Source: JBKBRC01 sp046292345
Lineage (GTDB): Bacteria > Bacteroidota > Rhodothermia > Rhodothermales > Rubricoccaceae
Assembly: GCA_046292345.1 (NCBI GenBank)
Contig: JBKBRC010000026.1
Location: 1-37,832, forward strand
Length of the DNA stretch: 37,832 bases
Direction of reading: 5' to 3'
Below the pieces are notes generated by a model, which worked only from the letters and a program-made list of their open reading frames with translations, made no database searches and was not told where the DNA came from. Of this stretch, positions 8,993 to 17,413 are shown piece by piece (within the stretch, counting starts at the first letter, position 1; the number at the start of each line of letters is the position of its first letter). The position numbers and the translations under genes are program-made.

Positions 8993-9215
8993 GAGCTGGC
9001 CGCAGGAGGATGGGCAGGGAATGCGAAGGGGTAACACCGCGCGTGCAGCGCGATCATGCCGAAGGTGTTCCACTTGCGTGGAGACGGCGTGAACGGCCGG
9101 TGCGGGGTGCTCGGTGTTCGCGCGGTTTCGCGGGGAGTTCCGCAGCCGGGCACGGTCGGTGCGCGGCGCCGCGCCGGATGGTACCCTACGGCGCCCTGTT
9201 TTTCTTCTCGCCGCT

Positions 9216-10619
9216 ATGCCTGCCTTTCCGCCCCAGACGTACGTCGCCCGCCGTGCCACGCTCGCCCGCGCCGTCGGCCGAGGGCTCGTCGTGCTGCCCG
9301 GCCACGCCCACGCGCCCATGAACTACGCGGGCAACGTGTACCCCTTCCGGCAGGACGGCTCGTTTCTCTACTACGCCGGGCTCGACGCGCCCGGTCTCGC
9401 GCTCACGCTCGACGCCGAGTCCGGCGAGGCGACGCTTTTCGGGCACGACCCGACCATGGACGACGTCGTGTGGGAGGGACCGCTGCCGCCGCTGGCCGAG
9501 CGGGCGGCGGCGGCCGGTATCCGGCGCACGGCGCCGCTCGCGGCGCTCGCCGAGGCCGTCGCCGCGGCGCAGGGCGCCGGCCGGACGGTCCACCTGCTGC
9601 CGCCCTACCGGGCCGAGACGCGCCTGGCGCTCGCGCGCGCGCTCGGCGCAGCCCCGGACGCGCTGCCGGTCTCGGAGGCGCTCGTGGCCGCAGTCGTGGC
9701 GCAGCGGCTCGTCAAGTCAGGCGAGGAGGTCGCCGAGATCGAGCGCGCGCTCGAGATCGCAGCGGCCATGCACCGCCTCGCGATGCGGCACGCGCAGCCA
9801 GGCCGTACCGAGCAGCAGGTGGCCGGCGCCATGGAGGGCCTCGCACTCGCCGAGGGCAGCTATCCCTCCTTCCCGATCATCCTCACGCGCCGCGGCGAGG
9901 TGCTGCACAACCACCCGACCGCCGCGCACCTTGAGACCGGCGACCTGCTGCTCGCCGATGCCGGCGCTGTCTCGCCCGCCGGGCGCTATGCGGCCGATGT
10001 GACGCGCGTGGCGCCCGTCGGCGGACGTTTCTCCGAGCGGCAGCGCATGCTCTACGACGTCGTGCTCGCGGCGCAGGAGGCCGCCATTGAGGGGATGCGC
10101 CCCGGGGTGCCCTTCCGCGACCTGCACCTGCGCGCCGCCCGCGTGATCGCCGACGGGCTGACCGCACTCGGTCTGATGAGGGGCGACCCGGCGGAGGCCG
10201 TCGCCGAGGGCGCGCATGCGCTCTTCTTCCCGCACGGCCTCGGGCACGCACTCGGGCTCGACGTGCACGACATGGAGGCGCTCGGGGAGGACCGCGTCGG
10301 CTACGACGCGGCGCACCGCCGCGCGGAGCAGTTCGGGCTGCGCGCGCTGCGCTTCGCGCGTCCGCTCGCGCCGGGGCACGTGGTGACGGTTGAGCCGGGG
10401 GTGTACCTGATCGGGCCGCTCGTGGCGCAGTGGCGCGCCGCGCGGCGGCACGCCGCGTTCCTGAACTACGACGCCATCGAGACCTGGGTGGGCCTGGGCG
10501 GCATCCGCCTTGAGGACGACGTGCTCGTGACCGAGGCCGGCGCGCGCGTGCTCGGGCCCGCGATCCCGAAGGCGCCGGCCGCGATCGAGGCCGAGGTGCA
10601 GGCCGGCGCGGACGCCTGA
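9216..10619 (+). CDS. pepP: Xaa-Pro aminopeptidase (M24B, PepP-like)
   Basis: A 467-residue cytosolic metallopeptidase that removes N-terminal residues preceding proline. The N-terminal AMP_N domain (about 1-165) includes DGSFLYYAGLDAP. The C-terminal pita-bread domain keeps all five metal ligands of the family: Asp248 (LLADAG), Asp261 (AADVTR), His344 (HGLGHALGLDVHD), Glu393 (TVEPGVY) and Glu433 (IRLEDD), plus HNHP at 231-234. The ATG at 9216 is preferred: the open frame extends upstream but that part looks unlike the family. Divergent from the efflux operon, convergent with the superoxide dismutase gene. No obvious functional link with neighbours. Confidence 0.93.
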   Translation: MPAFPPQTYVARRATLARAVGRGLVVLPGHAHAPMNYAGNVYPFRQDGSFLYYAGLDAPGLALTLDAESGEATLFGHDPTMDDVVWEGPLPPLAERAAAAGIRRTAPLAALAEAVAAAQGAGRTVHLLPPYRAETRLALARALGAAPDALPVSEALVAAVVAQRLVKSGEEVAEIERALEIAAAMHRLAMRHAQPGRTEQQVAGAMEGLALAEGSYPSFPIILTRRGEVLHNHPTAAHLETGDLLLADAGAVSPAGRYAADVTRVAPVGGRFSERQRMLYDVVLAAQEAAIEGMRPGVPFRDLHLRAARVIADGLTALGLMRGDPAEAVAEGAHALFFPHGLGHALGLDVHDMEALGEDRVGYDAAHRRAEQFGLRALRFARPLAPGHVVTVEPGVYLIGPLVAQWRAARRHAAFLNYDAIETWVGLGGIRLEDDVLVTEAGARVLGPAIPKAPAAIEAEVQAGADA

Positions 10620-10640
10620 GGCGCCGCCCGGCCCGCCGCC

Positions 10641-10656
10641 CGGCCTCGAAGGGCCG
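10641..10656. terminator. Possible hairpin between pepP and sodA ends
   Basis: CGGCC (10641-10645), six-base loop, GGCCG (10652-10656) sits in the 39-base gap between two convergent genes. The stem is short and there is no T-tract, so this is a weak candidate for a bidirectional terminator. Confidence 0.22.
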
Positions 10657-10658
10657 CC

Positions 10659-11285
10659 TCAGGCCGCCTGCGCGCGGTAGTTGCGGTAGCGGCGGTCCGC
10701 CTCGTCCCAGTTGACCACGTTCCACCAGGCCGAGACATAGTCCGGGCGGCGGTTCTGGTATTTGAGGTAATAGGCGTGCTCCCACACGTCGAGGCCGAGG
10801 ATCGGTTGGTCCCCGTGCATGACGGGGTTATCCTGGTTGGGCATGCCGTGCAGGTGAAGCTTGCCCTCGGGCGTCATGGCGAGCCAGGCCCAGCCCGAGC
10901 CGAACTGGCTCTTGGCTTTGGCCTCGAACCCGTCCTTGAACGCCTCGAAGCTGCCGAAGGCGTCTTCGATCGCCTTGGCCAGTTCACCCGTGGGCTCGCC
11001 GCCGCCCGAGGGGCTCATGATGGTCCAGAAGATGGCGTGGTTGAAGTAGCCGCCGCCGTTGTTACGCACGGCCGTGCGGATGTCCTCCGGAAGGTCGTCG
11101 AGGTTCGCCAGGAGGTCCTCGATGGAGCGCTCGCCGTCGTTCAGGCCGTGTTTGTCGAGAGCCGCGTTGAGGTTGGACGCGTAGGCCGCATGGTGCTTCG
11201 TGTGGTGGATGCGCATCGTCTCCTCATCGATGTGAGGCTCGAGCGCGTCGTAGGCGTAGGGGAGGTCGGCGATCTGAAAGGCCAT
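10659..11285 (-). CDS. sodA: Superoxide dismutase, Mn type
   Basis: A 208-residue Fe/Mn superoxide dismutase converting superoxide to oxygen and hydrogen peroxide. The four metal ligands are His27 (RIHHTKHH), His83 (NHAIFW), Asp166 and His170 (DVWEHAYYLKYQNRR). Manganese preference is suggested by the Gly-rich NNGGGYFNH and by the active-site Gln in MPNQDNPVM in the C-terminal half. There is no signal peptide, so it is cytosolic. The start is the ATG at 11285; the leader on the minus strand is C/T-rich without a Shine-Dalgarno. It stands alone, convergent with pepP and divergent from the glycan operon. Metal specificity could still be cambialistic. Confidence 0.96.
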   Translation of the reverse strand: MAFQIADLPYAYDALEPHIDEETMRIHHTKHHAAYASNLNAALDKHGLNDGERSIEDLLANLDDLPEDIRTAVRNNGGGYFNHAIFWTIMSPSGGGEPTGELAKAIEDAFGSFEAFKDGFEAKAKSQFGSGWAWLAMTPEGKLHLHGMPNQDNPVMHGDQPILGLDVWEHAYYLKYQNRRPDYVSAWWNVVNWDEADRRYRNYRAQAA

Positions 11286-11372
11286 GGGGCAAAAAGGAAA
11301 GGGGAGGGGAAAGATTTGTACCGGGGTGCGAGGGCGGCGTTTCCTGCCCGGCCGGCCTGTATGCGGTGTTCA

Positions 11373-11400
11373 GTAGCCCACAGGGGAATGCAGGGGCTAC
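11373..11400. promoter_or_regulatory. Inverted repeat upstream of the glycan operon
   Basis: GTAGCCC (11373-11379) and GGGCTAC (11394-11400) form a perfect 7-bp inverted repeat with a 14-base spacer containing two CAGGGG copies. It lies in the 192-base region between divergent sodA and the flippase gene. A -7-like TAGCTTTTG follows at 11415-11423, but no TTG is found at the right distance. It could be an operator or an RNA hairpin. Confidence 0.3.
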
Positions 11401-11477
11401 GGCTGCGACGGGCGTAGCTTTTGACAGGCGAAGCGAGAGCACTTTCCTCCCTCTCGCCCGGCGCTGCGCCGGAACCC

Positions 11478-12881
11478 ATGACGGACGCCCCTTCGAGCGC
11501 TCCCCCGCCCGCTTCAGCGGCTCCGGTCTCGCCGGCGCTCGTGGCGCGCGCGCGCGCCAGCGAGCAGGGGCACGTCGTGCGCGAGGTCGCGCCGCGCCGC
11601 GGGCTGCTTCGAGGGGCGGCCGCTCCGCAGGGCCGCCTTTCGCTGCGCCTCAACGTGTCGTGGACGTTTGCGGGCAACGTGGTCTACGCGGCCTGCCAGT
11701 GGGGCGTCTTGATGGTGCTGGCGCGTCTGGGCTCGCCCGAGCTCGTCGGGCAGTACGCGCTCGGGCTGGCCATCGCCGCGCCGGTCTTTCTGCTGGCCAA
11801 CCTGCAGCTGCGTAGCCTTCAGGCCATCGACGTGGAGGCCGAGCACGCGTTCGCGGACTACCTCGGGCTGCGTGTGGCCACGACGCTGGCGGCCGTGCTC
11901 GTCGTGCTGGGCATCCTGGGCGCGGCCGGCTACGCCGCGGCCACGGCGTGGGTGGCCGTCTGCATCACGCTCGCCAAGGCCGTCGAGGCGTTCAGCGACG
12001 TCATGTACGGACAGCTCCAGCAGCACGAGCGCATGGACCGCGTCGCGCGTTCGTACCTGCTGCGCGGGCCGCTCATGCTTGCGGTGATCGGCGGCGTGCT
12101 CTATGCGAGCGGCGACCTCGTGCTGGCCGTAGCGGCGGCGGCGGTGGGGAGCCTGCTCGTGCTGATGCTCCACGACGCGCCCGTGACGGCCCGGCACGTC
12201 TCCTCGCTGCGCCCGCGCTGGAACGCGCGCGTGGCGCGGCGTATCGCCTGGGTGGCGCTCCCGCTCGGCATCGTGACGATGCTGATGGCGCTCAACGTCA
12301 ACGTGCCCCGCTACTTCTTGCAGGCCACGCTCGGCGAGCGCGGCGTGGGGTTCTACTCGGCGCTCGTGTACCTGGTCGTGCCGCTGAGCACCGTCGTAAA
12401 CGCCCTCGGCCAGGCCACGAGCCCGGCGCTCGCGCGGCGCTGGGTGGACGGCGACCGTGCGGCCTACCGCGCGCTGCTCGTCAAGATGCTGCTCGTCGCG
12501 GCCGGGCTCGGCGGGGCGGGGATCGCCGGCGCGCTGCTGCTGGGCGAGTGGGCGCTAGGCCTGGCCTACGGCTCCGAGTACGCCTTCCTGGCGCCTCTGC
12601 TCGTCATCGTGATGGTCGCTGCGCTCGTCGAGATCGTCGCGTCCGTGCTGTGCTACGCCATGACGTCGATGCGCCTGTTCCGGCAGCAGCTCGCCATGTT
12701 CGTGCTCGTGCTCGCGGCGACGCTCGGGTGCGCTGCGGCGCTCGTGCCTCCGATGGGGATCGCGGGGGGCGTAGCCGCGCTCCTGGTCGGCCGAGTCGTG
12801 TTTCTGCTCGTCGCGGGGGCGTTCGTCGCCCCCCGCTTGCGTCCGGCAGCCTCTGACGGGAGCGCCGCCCACCAGCGCTGA
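11478..12881 (+). CDS. Polysaccharide flippase (Wzx/MATE-like, MviN/O-antigen transporter)
   Basis: A 467-residue multi-spanning membrane protein of the polysaccharide biosynthesis (Wzx) type, expected to flip undecaprenyl-diphosphate-linked oligosaccharide across the inner membrane. After a Pro/Ala-rich cytosolic N-terminus (about 50 residues) about 12 hydrophobic segments follow, beginning with WTFAGNVVYAACQWGVLMVLA, including VNVPRYFLQATLGERGVGFYSA, which resembles the conserved mid-region of the family. The start is ATG 11478; a TTG at 11421 would add 19 residues of no clear value. First gene of the operon 11478-21980, four bases before the GT2 gene. Family call by topology and context; it has no single catalytic motif. 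Confidence 0.85.
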   Translation: MTDAPSSAPPPASAAPVSPALVARARASEQGHVVREVAPRRGLLRGAAAPQGRLSLRLNVSWTFAGNVVYAACQWGVLMVLARLGSPELVGQYALGLAIAAPVFLLANLQLRSLQAIDVEAEHAFADYLGLRVATTLAAVLVVLGILGAAGYAAATAWVAVCITLAKAVEAFSDVMYGQLQQHERMDRVARSYLLRGPLMLAVIGGVLYASGDLVLAVAAAAVGSLLVLMLHDAPVTARHVSSLRPRWNARVARRIAWVALPLGIVTMLMALNVNVPRYFLQATLGERGVGFYSALVYLVVPLSTVVNALGQATSPALARRWVDGDRAAYRALLVKMLLVAAGLGGAGIAGALLLGEWALGLAYGSEYAFLAPLLVIVMVAALVEIVASVLCYAMTSMRLFRQQLAMFVLVLAATLGCAAALVPPMGIAGGVAALLVGRVVFLLVAGAFVAPRLRPAASDGSAAHQR

Positions 12882-12885
12882 TGCC

Positions 12886-13755
12886 ATGCTCGTAACCATC
12901 GGTCTGCCCTTCTTCAACGCCGAGCGCACGCTCGAGGCCACGATCTCGTCCGTGCTCAGGCAGGACTACGATGACTGGGAGCTGCTGCTTGTCGACGACG
13001 GCTCCTCGGACCGCTCGCTCGAGATCGCGCGGTCCTTCGACGACGTGCGCATCCGCGTGCGCTCGGACGACCGCAACCGGGGTCTGGTGGACCGGCTCAA
13101 CCAGATCACGGCCGAGGCGCGCGGGGACCTCGTGGCCCGCATGGACAGCGACGACCTCATGATGCCGAACCGGCTCTCCACCCAGGTGGCGACCATGATG
13201 GCCGAGCCGGACGTGGACGTTTGCTACGGCCAGGCGTACGTCATCGACGAGCACGATCGCATCCTCGGCATTCGCGCGCGCGGGCAGGCTGCCGGGCTGG
13301 TCGGCATCGTCTCCGGCATCATCCATCCGACCGTCATGGCGCGTCGCGCCTGGATGCGCGCCAACCCTTACGACGCGCGCTTCGTGCGCGGCGAGGACCA
13401 CGAGCTCTGGAGCCGAACCGTGCGTACGGGCAGCTTCCGCAAAATCGAGCGGCCGCTGCTGTTCTACCGCGACCCGGGCGTGCTTCGCCTCCAGCCCTAC
13501 CTCAAGAGTCTCCGGACGGCGCGCCGCGTCTATGCCATGCATGGGGCGACGCTCTATGGCACGGCCGGCGCGTGGCGGAGAGTAACCCGGACCTACGTGC
13601 GGGAGGCGCTCTACCGGACGGCGCACCTGCTCGGCCAGGAGCACCGCCTGCTGGCGCGGCGCAACGAGGCGCTCAGCCCCGCCGAGCGCGCGGCAGCCGA
13701 AGCCGTGCTGGCATCCATCACGGCCACAACCACGCCGGAGGCCCCCTATGCGTGA
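12886..13755 (+). CDS. Family 2 glycosyltransferase
   Basis: A 289-residue GT-A fold transferase. Residues 1-8 (MLVTIGLP) start the nucleotide-binding fold, VDDGSSDRS at 36-44 binds the nucleotide, the metal-binding DxD is Asp87-Ser-Asp89 (RMDSDDLM), and RGEDHELWSR supplies the later acidic catalytic motif. It should add one sugar to the lipid-linked intermediate on the cytosolic face. The donor and linkage cannot be told. The start ATG 12886 lies four bases after the flippase stop; the ATG overlapping that stop (12881) meets a stop after four codons. Its end overlaps the next gene by 8 bases, implying translational coupling. Confidence 0.92.
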   Translation: MLVTIGLPFFNAERTLEATISSVLRQDYDDWELLLVDDGSSDRSLEIARSFDDVRIRVRSDDRNRGLVDRLNQITAEARGDLVARMDSDDLMMPNRLSTQVATMMAEPDVDVCYGQAYVIDEHDRILGIRARGQAAGLVGIVSGIIHPTVMARRAWMRANPYDARFVRGEDHELWSRTVRTGSFRKIERPLLFYRDPGVLRLQPYLKSLRTARRVYAMHGATLYGTAGAWRRVTRTYVREALYRTAHLLGQEHRLLARRNEALSPAERAAAEAVLASITATTTPEAPYA

Positions 13756-14833
13756 GGTCCGGCCCGGGTACGCCGGCGCACGCGCGGCCGTGCGGCCGAC
13801 GCTCGCCGATCAGGCGAGCGTCTCGCTCGAGAGCCATCTCCGGCTGCTCGCCGGGCTGGCGTTCGTGGTGGGCTTCACGCTCTGGTTCGGCTACCGCGAC
13901 TACAGCGTCGGGGCGGATACCGAGAACTATCGCCGCTTGTTCACCTGGATCGCCGGCTCGGAACTCTCGGCGATCCTGTTTCGCTTCCGCAATACCGATA
14001 CGTTCTTCTATGCCCTGACCAAAGTCGTCGGGTCCGTCGTGGGGGTACGGGGGACGTTCGTGTTCTACGCCGGCCTGACCGTCGGGGCGGTGGCCCTTTT
14101 CGCGCGCCGGCTCAGCCGGCGCGCGTTCGTGCCCATGCTGGCGCTCTACGCCACGATGCCGGTGTTTCACGCGCTCGGCACCAACGTCATCCGGCATGGC
14201 GTGGCCGTGGCGCTGCTGCTCGTCGGTACGCTCTACCTGCTCAACGGACGCTGGAAGGTGGCCACGGCGTGGGGCGTGGCAGCGGTATTCATGCATGGCT
14301 CGTCGGTGATCTACATCGCCGCATGCGTCCTTGCCGTCTTCGTGCCGGTGCGGGTGCTGCTCGGCATACTCGTCGCGTCTTCGGTGCTCTCGTTCTACGA
14401 CGTTGGCCTGCACCAGGTAGACCGCATGCTCGGCCTGAACCTGGTCGATCTGCTGGCCAAGGACCGCTATGACATCTACCTCAGTGGAAGCGACCGGCTT
14501 TACCGCGTCGGCTTCCGGGCGGACTTTTTCCTGTACACGCTCGCACCGCTCGGCGCGGCGTGGCTCTCGCTTCGCGTGCCGCTCACGCGGCTCGTGCGCG
14601 TGGCGCCCAGGAAAGACTTCCTGGTGCGGATGTACCTCGCCCTCGCCTCGGCGCTGTTTCTGGCCTTCTCATATCCGTATTCGGACCGCGTGGGCGTCTT
14701 CGCGTGGATACTCATCCCGGCCATCTTGCTCTACCGCGAAGGCCAGGAGGAGCGTCCGTCCGGGTTCTACATAAAGGCTGCCGCGTTTGCCGTCATCGCC
14801 GGCACGAATGCCGTTCTGCTAATCGTCCGATGA
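13748..14833 (+). CDS. EpsG-like polysaccharide polymerase (Wzy role)
   Basis: A 361-residue polytopic membrane protein with roughly 10 hydrophobic segments. It has the marks of the EpsG family: VGADTENYRRLF after the first membrane segment and a later NVIRHGVAVALLLVG (the family's R-x-G/A-x-A pattern), followed by FMHGSSVIYI with a conserved His-x-Ser. EpsG-type proteins are thought to polymerise repeat units on the periplasmic side. The ATG overlaps the GT2 stop (8-base overlap), and its TGA overlaps the ATG of the GT4 gene. Role from family resemblance and operon context. Confidence 0.82.
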   Translation: MREVRPGYAGARAAVRPTLADQASVSLESHLRLLAGLAFVVGFTLWFGYRDYSVGADTENYRRLFTWIAGSELSAILFRFRNTDTFFYALTKVVGSVVGVRGTFVFYAGLTVGAVALFARRLSRRAFVPMLALYATMPVFHALGTNVIRHGVAVALLLVGTLYLLNGRWKVATAWGVAAVFMHGSSVIYIAACVLAVFVPVRVLLGILVASSVLSFYDVGLHQVDRMLGLNLVDLLAKDRYDIYLSGSDRLYRVGFRADFFLYTLAPLGAAWLSLRVPLTRLVRVAPRKDFLVRMYLALASALFLAFSYPYSDRVGVFAWILIPAILLYREGQEERPSGFYIKAAAFAVIAGTNAVLLIVR

Positions 14834-16170
14834 CCTCTCCTCTGACCGGGCGTCCGCTGACCGGGCGTCCGCTGACCGGGCGTCCGCTGACCGGGCGTCC
14901 GCGCGTGCTCTGCATCGTGACGCACGCCAAGAGCGCGCGCCTGCTCATGCGCGGCCAACTCGCCTGGATGCGCGCAGCCGGCTTCGAGGTCGCCGTCGCC
15001 GCCTCGCCCGGCCCAGACCTCGACGCCGTCGCGGCGCGCGAGAACGTCGAGACGATCGCCGTCCCGATGGCACGGGAGATCGACCCGTGGGCCGACCTGG
15101 CGGCGCTGCGCGCGCTCGTGGGCGTGATGCGCCGCTGGCGCCCGGACGTCGTGAACGCCGGCACGCCCAAAGCAGGACTTCTCGGCATGCTCGCGGCGCG
15201 CGTGGCAGGCGTGCCCGCGCGCATCTACACCCTCCGGGGACTGCGCCTCGAGACAACGCGCGGCGCCAAGCGAGCCCTGCTGACCACCACCGAGCGCCTC
15301 GCGGCGGCAGCCGCCACGCACGTCGTGTCGGTCAGCCAGAGCCTGGGCGCGCGCTACGTCGCGCTCGGCCTGGCGCCGGCGCGCAAGGTTGTCGTGCTCG
15401 GGCAGGGCAGTTCCAACGGGGTGGACGCTGCCCGCTTCGCGCACGCCGACCCGGCCAGGATCGCGGCGCTGCGCGCCACGCTGGGCCTTCCGGAGACAGA
15501 CCCCGTGATCGGATTCGTGGGGCGCTTCACGCGCGACAAGGGCCTCGAGGAGCTGGCGCGCGCCTTCGAGGCGCTCGCTGCCACACACCCCTCGCTGCGT
15601 CTGCTTCTCGTGGGCGACTTCGAGGACGGCGATCCGCTGCCCCACGAGACGCGGGCGCTGCTCTGCACCCACCCGCGGATTCACCGCGCCGGCTTCGTGG
15701 CCGACGCAGCGCCTTACTTCCATCTGATGGACGTGCTCGCCTTCCCCTCATACCGCGAGGGCTTCCCGAACGTCGTGCTCGAGGCGGCGGCCGCGGGGCT
15801 ACCGGTCGTCGGGACGTGCGCCACGGGCGTCGTGGATGCCGTCGTAGATGGCCGGACCGGCGTGCTCGTGCCCGTCGGCGATGCGGACGCGCTGCGCGAC
15901 GCGCTCGCGCGCTACCTCGCCGACGGCGCTCTGCGCGCCGCGCACGGAGAGGAAGGAAAGAACCGCGTGCGGAGAGATTTTCAGCCCGAGCACGTCTGGG
16001 CCGCCCTCGCGCAACTCTACCGCGCGGCGCCTGGTCGCCCCGGTTCGGCCTCTGCGGGTCTGATGGGCCTGCCGTTAGCCGGCAGGAAGGCTCTCGCCCG
16101 GCCTGGCTCCGGGTTGGCACGGTCTTTCTGGTCCCGGTGGGCGCTCTTTCGTTCCTCTTCCGCTCAGTGA
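14830..16170 (+). CDS. Family 4 glycosyltransferase (PglA/WcaK-like)
   Basis: A 446-residue GT-B transferase. The N-terminal domain begins RVLCIVTHAKSARLL after an in-frame repeat. NAGTPKAGLLGMLAA and YTLRGLRLE resemble PglA-type GT4 enzymes. The C-terminal domain has GFVGRFTRDKGLEEL and the E-x7-E motif in YREGFPNVVLEAAAAG. PglA adds GalNAc to lipid-linked bacillosamine, which fits the PglC/D/E/F set just downstream; this donor is inferred. The ATG overlaps the previous stop (ATGA). Two oddities: residues 5-24 are a four-fold LTGRP repeat, and the last 45 or so residues (after LAQLYRAAP) go beyond the normal family end and look like read-through of intergenic DNA. The stop overlaps the GTG of the next gene. 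Confidence 0.9.
   Translation: MTSPLTGRPLTGRPLTGRPLTGRPRVLCIVTHAKSARLLMRGQLAWMRAAGFEVAVAASPGPDLDAVAARENVETIAVPMAREIDPWADLAALRALVGVMRRWRPDVVNAGTPKAGLLGMLAARVAGVPARIYTLRGLRLETTRGAKRALLTTTERLAAAAATHVVSVSQSLGARYVALGLAPARKVVVLGQGSSNGVDAARFAHADPARIAALRATLGLPETDPVIGFVGRFTRDKGLEELARAFEALAATHPSLRLLLVGDFEDGDPLPHETRALLCTHPRIHRAGFVADAAPYFHLMDVLAFPSYREGFPNVVLEAAAAGLPVVGTCATGVVDAVVDGRTGVLVPVGDADALRDALARYLADGALRAAHGEEGKNRVRRDFQPEHVWAALAQLYRAAPGRPGSASAGLMGLPLAGRKALARPGSGLARSFWSRWALFRSSSAQ
14842..14901. repeat. 15-bp tandem repeat, 4 perfect copies, at the GT4 N-terminus
   Basis: The unit CTGACCGGGCGTCCG is repeated four times without change from base 14842. In the gene's frame it adds four copies of LTGRP directly before the first beta-strand of the transferase. 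Being 15 bp, changes in copy number keep the frame. Confidence 0.97.
16068..16086 (+). other. Hairpin within the GT4 3' extension
   Basis: CCTGCCG, loop TTAGC, CGGCAGG: a perfect 7-bp stem about 80 bases before the start of the sugar-phosphate transferase. It sits in the part of the GT4 gene that looks non-conserved, so it may be an old intergenic hairpin now read through, or an mRNA structure in front of the next start. Confidence 0.35.
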
Positions 16171-16760
16171 AGCGCCTCTTCGACATCGTCTGTGCCGCCC
16201 TAGGCCTGCTCGTGCTTGCACCCGTGCTCGGCGCGGTAGCGCTGGCTGTGCGCGTCAAACTCGGCAGCCCGGTGCTGTTTCGCCAGACACGGCCCGGTCT
16301 CAGCGGGCGGCCCTTCGAGATGGTCAAGTTCCGCACGATGACCGACGCGCGCGACGCGCAGGGCCGGCTGCTTCCGGATGCCGAGCGCCTGACCGCCTTC
16401 GGGCGCTTCCTCCGCAGCACCAGCCTGGACGAGCTGCCCGAGCTCTGGAACGTCCTGCGCGGGGAGATGAGCCTCGTCGGGCCGCGCCCGCTGCTGATGC
16501 AGTACCTCGAGCGCTACTCGCCCGAGCAGGCTCGCCGCCACGAGGTGCGTCCGGGCATCACGGGCTGGGCGCAGGTCAACGGGCGCAACGCGCTCTCGTG
16601 GGAGGAGAAGTTCGCGCTCGACGTGTGGTACGTCGATCATCAGTCTTTCGCGCTGGACCTGCGCATCCTCTGGATGACGGTGCGCAAGGTGCTGGCCCGT
16701 GAAGGGATCAGTGCCGAGAGCAGCGCTACCATGCCGGAGTTCACCGGGGTATCCGTATGA
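16167..16760 (+). CDS. pglC: Undecaprenyl-phosphate sugar-1-phosphate transferase (PglC/EpsL-like)
   Basis: A 197-residue small monotopic phosphoglycosyl transferase. It starts glycan assembly by moving a sugar-1-phosphate from its UDP donor to undecaprenyl phosphate. The N-terminal re-entrant helix follows VKRLFDIV. The catalytic pair Asp88-Glu89 lies in STSLDELPELWNVLRGEMSLVG, followed by PRPLL and PGITGWAQVNGR, all hallmarks of the family; the length equals PglC (about 200 residues). The start is GTG 16167, overlapping the GT4 stop (GTGA). With PglD, PglE and PglF homologues following, the likely donor is UDP-diNAc-bacillosamine; relatives use other sugars, so this is inference. Confidence 0.92.
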   Translation: MKRLFDIVCAALGLLVLAPVLGAVALAVRVKLGSPVLFRQTRPGLSGRPFEMVKFRTMTDARDAQGRLLPDAERLTAFGRFLRSTSLDELPELWNVLRGEMSLVGPRPLLMQYLERYSPEQARRHEVRPGITGWAQVNGRNALSWEEKFALDVWYVDHQSFALDLRILWMTVRKVLAREGISAESSATMPEFTGVSV

Positions 16761-17413
16761 GCGTGCTCGTGATCGGCGGCGGGGGACATGCCAGAGTGGT
16801 GATCGCGACGCTGCATGCGTGCGGGCTCGATGTCTCCGGCATTCTGGACGACCGGCCGGACGCTGCCGGCGCGCACGTGCTCGGCAGGCCCGTCCTGGGG
16901 CCCGTCGAGCCTGCGCGCGTAGCCGGCCGGCGTGCCGTGCTGGCCATCGGGAGCAACACCGTGCGCCGCGCGCTCGCCGCACGCCTTGCGCCCGCCGAGT
17001 GGGTGACGGCCGTGCACCCGCACGCGCTCGTCCACCCGAGCGCATCGCTTGGCACGGGCGCCGTAGTGTTTGCAGGGGCCGTCGTGCAGCCCGAAGCCTC
17101 GGTGGGCGCGCACGCCATTGTCAACACGGGCGCGAGCCTGGACCACGACACGCGCCTAGGCGACTTTGCACACGTCGCGCCGGGCGTGCGCCTGGCCGGT
17201 GGCGTCACCGTCGGCGAGGGCGCCCTCCTCGGCATCGGCGCCTGTGCAATCCCGGGCGTGACGATCGGAGCGTGGAGCACGGTCGGGGCGGGCGCGGCCG
17301 TCGTGCGCGACATCCCACCCGGCGCGACAGCCGTTGGCGTCCCCGCCCGCCTCGTCGCCGCGCCGGCCCCCGGCAGCGGGTCCGGCACTCCGGCCCGACG
17401 GCCCTCGTCCTGA
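16757..17413 (+). CDS. pglD: UDP-amino-sugar N-acetyltransferase (PglD/NeuD family)
   Basis: A 218-residue enzyme with an N-terminal Rossmann-like sugar-nucleotide domain (VLVIGGGGHARVV, residues 3-15) and a left-handed beta-helix of hexapeptide repeats (about 88-200). The catalytic base is His130 in GASLDHDT, matching His125 of Campylobacter PglD. It should acetylate the C4 amino group of UDP-4-amino-4,6-dideoxy-GlcNAc from acetyl-CoA. The ATG overlaps the previous stop (ATGA). The last 20 residues are Pro/Ser-rich, and the stop codon lies inside the first unit of a 13-bp tandem repeat that fills the gap to the aminotransferase gene. NeuD-type acetylation of another sugar is possible but less likely here. 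Confidence 0.9.
   Translation: MSVLVIGGGGHARVVIATLHACGLDVSGILDDRPDAAGAHVLGRPVLGPVEPARVAGRRAVLAIGSNTVRRALAARLAPAEWVTAVHPHALVHPSASLGTGAVVFAGAVVQPEASVGAHAIVNTGASLDHDTRLGDFAHVAPGVRLAGGVTVGEGALLGIGACAIPGVTIGAWSTVGAGAAVVRDIPPGATAVGVPARLVAAPAPGSGSGTPARRPSS

Noticed and set aside
9005..9215. A promoter for pepP at GGTACCCTACGG
   Set aside because: The box differs from TAnnTTTG at several bases and no upstream TTG was found at 19-21 bases.
11421..11477. TTG 11421 as the flippase start
   Set aside because: The added 19 residues are of low complexity, and the TTG overlaps the only -7-like box. ATG 11478 is simpler.
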